From contig OX457038.1 of assembly GCA_949752735.1 (NCBI GenBank), positions 24,426,655-24,490,654 on the forward strand: a stretch of 64,000 nucleotides of DNA. Reading direction: 5' to 3'. Of the stretch, positions 62,639-64,000 are shown piece by piece. Origin of the DNA: Lumbricus terrestris. Lineage: Eukaryota; Annelida; Clitellata; Crassiclitellata; Lumbricidae. Numbering within the stretch: position 1 is the stretch's first letter; each line of letters begins with the position of its first letter. The notes beneath the pieces are model-generated. The model ran no database searches and was not told where the DNA came from. It saw nothing but the letters and a program-made list of their open reading frames with translations. Position numbers and translations under genes: made by a program.

Positions 62639-62883
62639 CTGGATAATGACGGGTGGATACTGGAGCCTGAAGGAAGAACCCCAGCAACAACTGAGCCTGC
62701 CTAAGGACAGGGAACTTGAAGAAGAAGCAAACTCAGCTAAGTACTGCTAATGGGAGTACAAAAGAATCCAACAAACACAGATGTATGTACATCAACATCC
62801 TAGTTTAACACATATCTGCACTATAACTGGTCGGCTAACAAACCGTGATTCTTAGGGTGCCTGTCATGAGAAATCCACCAACG

Positions 62884-63163
62884 CAATCACAAGCAATTGC
62901 AAAACCGTTTCAAGATAACCGATTAGCTAATCAATTGCAAACCGTTTCAAGCTAATCGATTAGCTAATCAATTGTAAACCGTTTCAAGATAATCGATTAG
63001 CTAATCAGTTGCAAAACCGTTTCAAGCTAATCGATTAGCTAATCAATTGCAAAACCGTTTCAAGATAATCGATTAGCTAATCAATTGCAAAACCGTTTCA
63101 AGATAATCGATTAGCTAATCAATTGCAAAACCGTTTCAAGATAATCGATTAGCTAATCAATTA
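62884..63163 (+). repeat. 37/38-bp minisatellite, about 7 copies
   Basis: Units ACCGTTTCAAGATAATCG + ATTAGCTAATCAATTGCAA start at 62904, 62941, 62978, 63016, 63054 and on. Each contains the perfect palindrome GATTAGCTAATC. Confidence 0.95.
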
Positions 63164-63169
63164 CATAAA

Positions 63170-64000
63170 TCGCTAACGAGCTAATTCTAATTCATTAGCG
63201 ACAAGAATTTCCTAGTTCTTTTCTGTCACAGACAAGAACACACAGACAGATAAAAAGACAGAAAACAGATAGACATTCCAGAGTTTGAATCAATCTGCTA
63301 TCTGGCAGGGAAGTCTGGTTGGTTGGGTATTCTTTTCTCAACGTAGACAAATAAATGATTGCACCATGCTAAATTGTTTCCATTGATGACTGTCTGTGTG
63401 CCCTCTGTCTCTCTGTCAACCCGTCTCGTTTTTCTCTCTGTCTCTGTTGTCTCTCTCGCTGCCTGTGAGGGATCCTGCTTGCAGTGGCACAGACAAAGGA
63501 GGGGGTTTGGGGGTTACAACCCCCCATTGGCTTAGGAAAAAGTTTTTAAAAGGTTATTTATCCACTGATATCAGAAAAACAAAACAATTGTTTGTAACAA
63601 TTGTTTTTCTTACTTTATTCCCATTGTTACTTTATTCTCTTTTTATTTACTGTAATACTGTTGGGTTGGTGTCAGGAAGTGCATCCGGCCAGGCCATAAA
63701 CCCCACCCCCATCATAAATTCCTACACCACGGCCTACTTGTTCATTTTTACATCCATATTCTCATGTTTATTTCAGGTAAAGAAAATTATTACAAGACAG
63801 AACAGTTTCACTTGAGAGTTTGGTGGAAAACTGCCTTCAATGAGGATTCAGTTTATTTTTAATTTCATTCACTTTTGAGCAAACGAGTTGGTACTTGTGG
63901 GTTTGACGACCCCACAGAAATATTTATATATGTAGTGGTGGATGTATTCGCACATGCATGAATCCAACATATGTATGTGTGTTCCATTGTGTCGTTTATT
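63170..64000. other. Right edge, no gene identified
   Basis: A 139-codon frame at 63396-63815 is low-complexity (Ser/Leu) at the start and overlaps what looks like a TIR-element left end (CAGTGGCACAGACAAAGG at 63484, then a GGGGGTTTGGGGGTT block). Its partner end is not seen. No confident exon of the upstream part of the EGF gene was found. Confidence 0.4.

Larger units (their letters stand above)
59990..62745 (+). pseudogene. RTE-like LINE remnant split by two DNA elements
   Basis: Broken frames include RIAMGKDSFMQRKELMRGKL-like sequence at 60090-60160, YYTALKNGPSK and EASEMRVWC up to 60298. After an inserted element comes RIEGNRKKGKPRWMLLDW (60620-60680), and after a second insert MTGGYWSLKEEPQQQLSLPK (62646 on). 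The order matches the C-terminal part of RTE-like LINE proteins. Frames are interrupted by stops. Confidence 0.8.

Noticed and set aside
63396..63815. 139-codon ORF with hydrophobic stretches
   Set aside because: Begins in a CT-rich low-complexity run and crosses an apparent DNA-element end; not convincing as a membrane protein.
63484..64000. A further hAT element starting CAGTGGCACAG
   Set aside because: Only one possible end is seen; no inverted partner or target duplication inside the window.

Overview
This window is animal nuclear DNA: AT-rich, intron-rich and crowded with transposable elements. The spliced genes are metazoan (CACTIN, WDCP, an EGF-type membrane protein), and the repeats (hAT, piggyBac-like TTAA elements, a Helitron, CR1/L2-like and RTE-like LINEs, tRNA-derived SINEs) are typical of invertebrate genomes. 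I cannot name the species. A marine invertebrate is a reasonable guess, but that is inference.

Layout. At 307-2083 (+) lie the last three exons of CACTIN. Convergent to it, at 2910-18839 (-), is a complete WDCP (C2orf44-type) gene. I assembled 16 exons whose phases all agree and whose summed length is 2268 bp (755 codons plus stop). Its introns carry a Helitron with a second, truncated copy, two RTE/CR1-like LINE tails, SINEs and hAT-type MITEs. From 18840 to about 24500 lies a gene-poor block: a terminal-inverted-repeat element with an internal tandem array, a divergent pair of small ORFs flanking a 13-bp palindromic E-box/CRE-like site, two decayed LINE reverse transcriptases and a SINE. 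From 24563 to 47492 (+) is a coiled-coil gene of about 13 exons (about 559 aa) that I do not recognise. Its large introns hold most of the mobile elements, many with intact target-site duplications. From 51210 to 59684 (-) are the last four exons of a single-pass membrane protein with a juxtamembrane EGF domain, resembling EGFR-ligand precursors. Its 5' exons are not found here. The last 4 kb contain an RTE-like LINE split by two DNA elements; the larger one carries about 19 copies of an 86-bp satellite. A 37/38-bp minisatellite follows.

How parts relate. CACTIN and WDCP are tail-to-tail neighbours with no sign of coregulation. The repeats form a nested history: DNA transposons sit inside LINEs and inside other transposons, and SINEs share a 3' tail with CR1/L2-like LINE copies, which suggests LINE-driven SINE mobilisation. 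Four TTAA-flanked elements with piggyBac-like ends are present. Two of them share internal sequence, and one keeps a broken acidic reading frame like a piggyBac transposase N-terminus. I found no bona fide tRNA, rRNA, CRISPR or prokaryotic feature.
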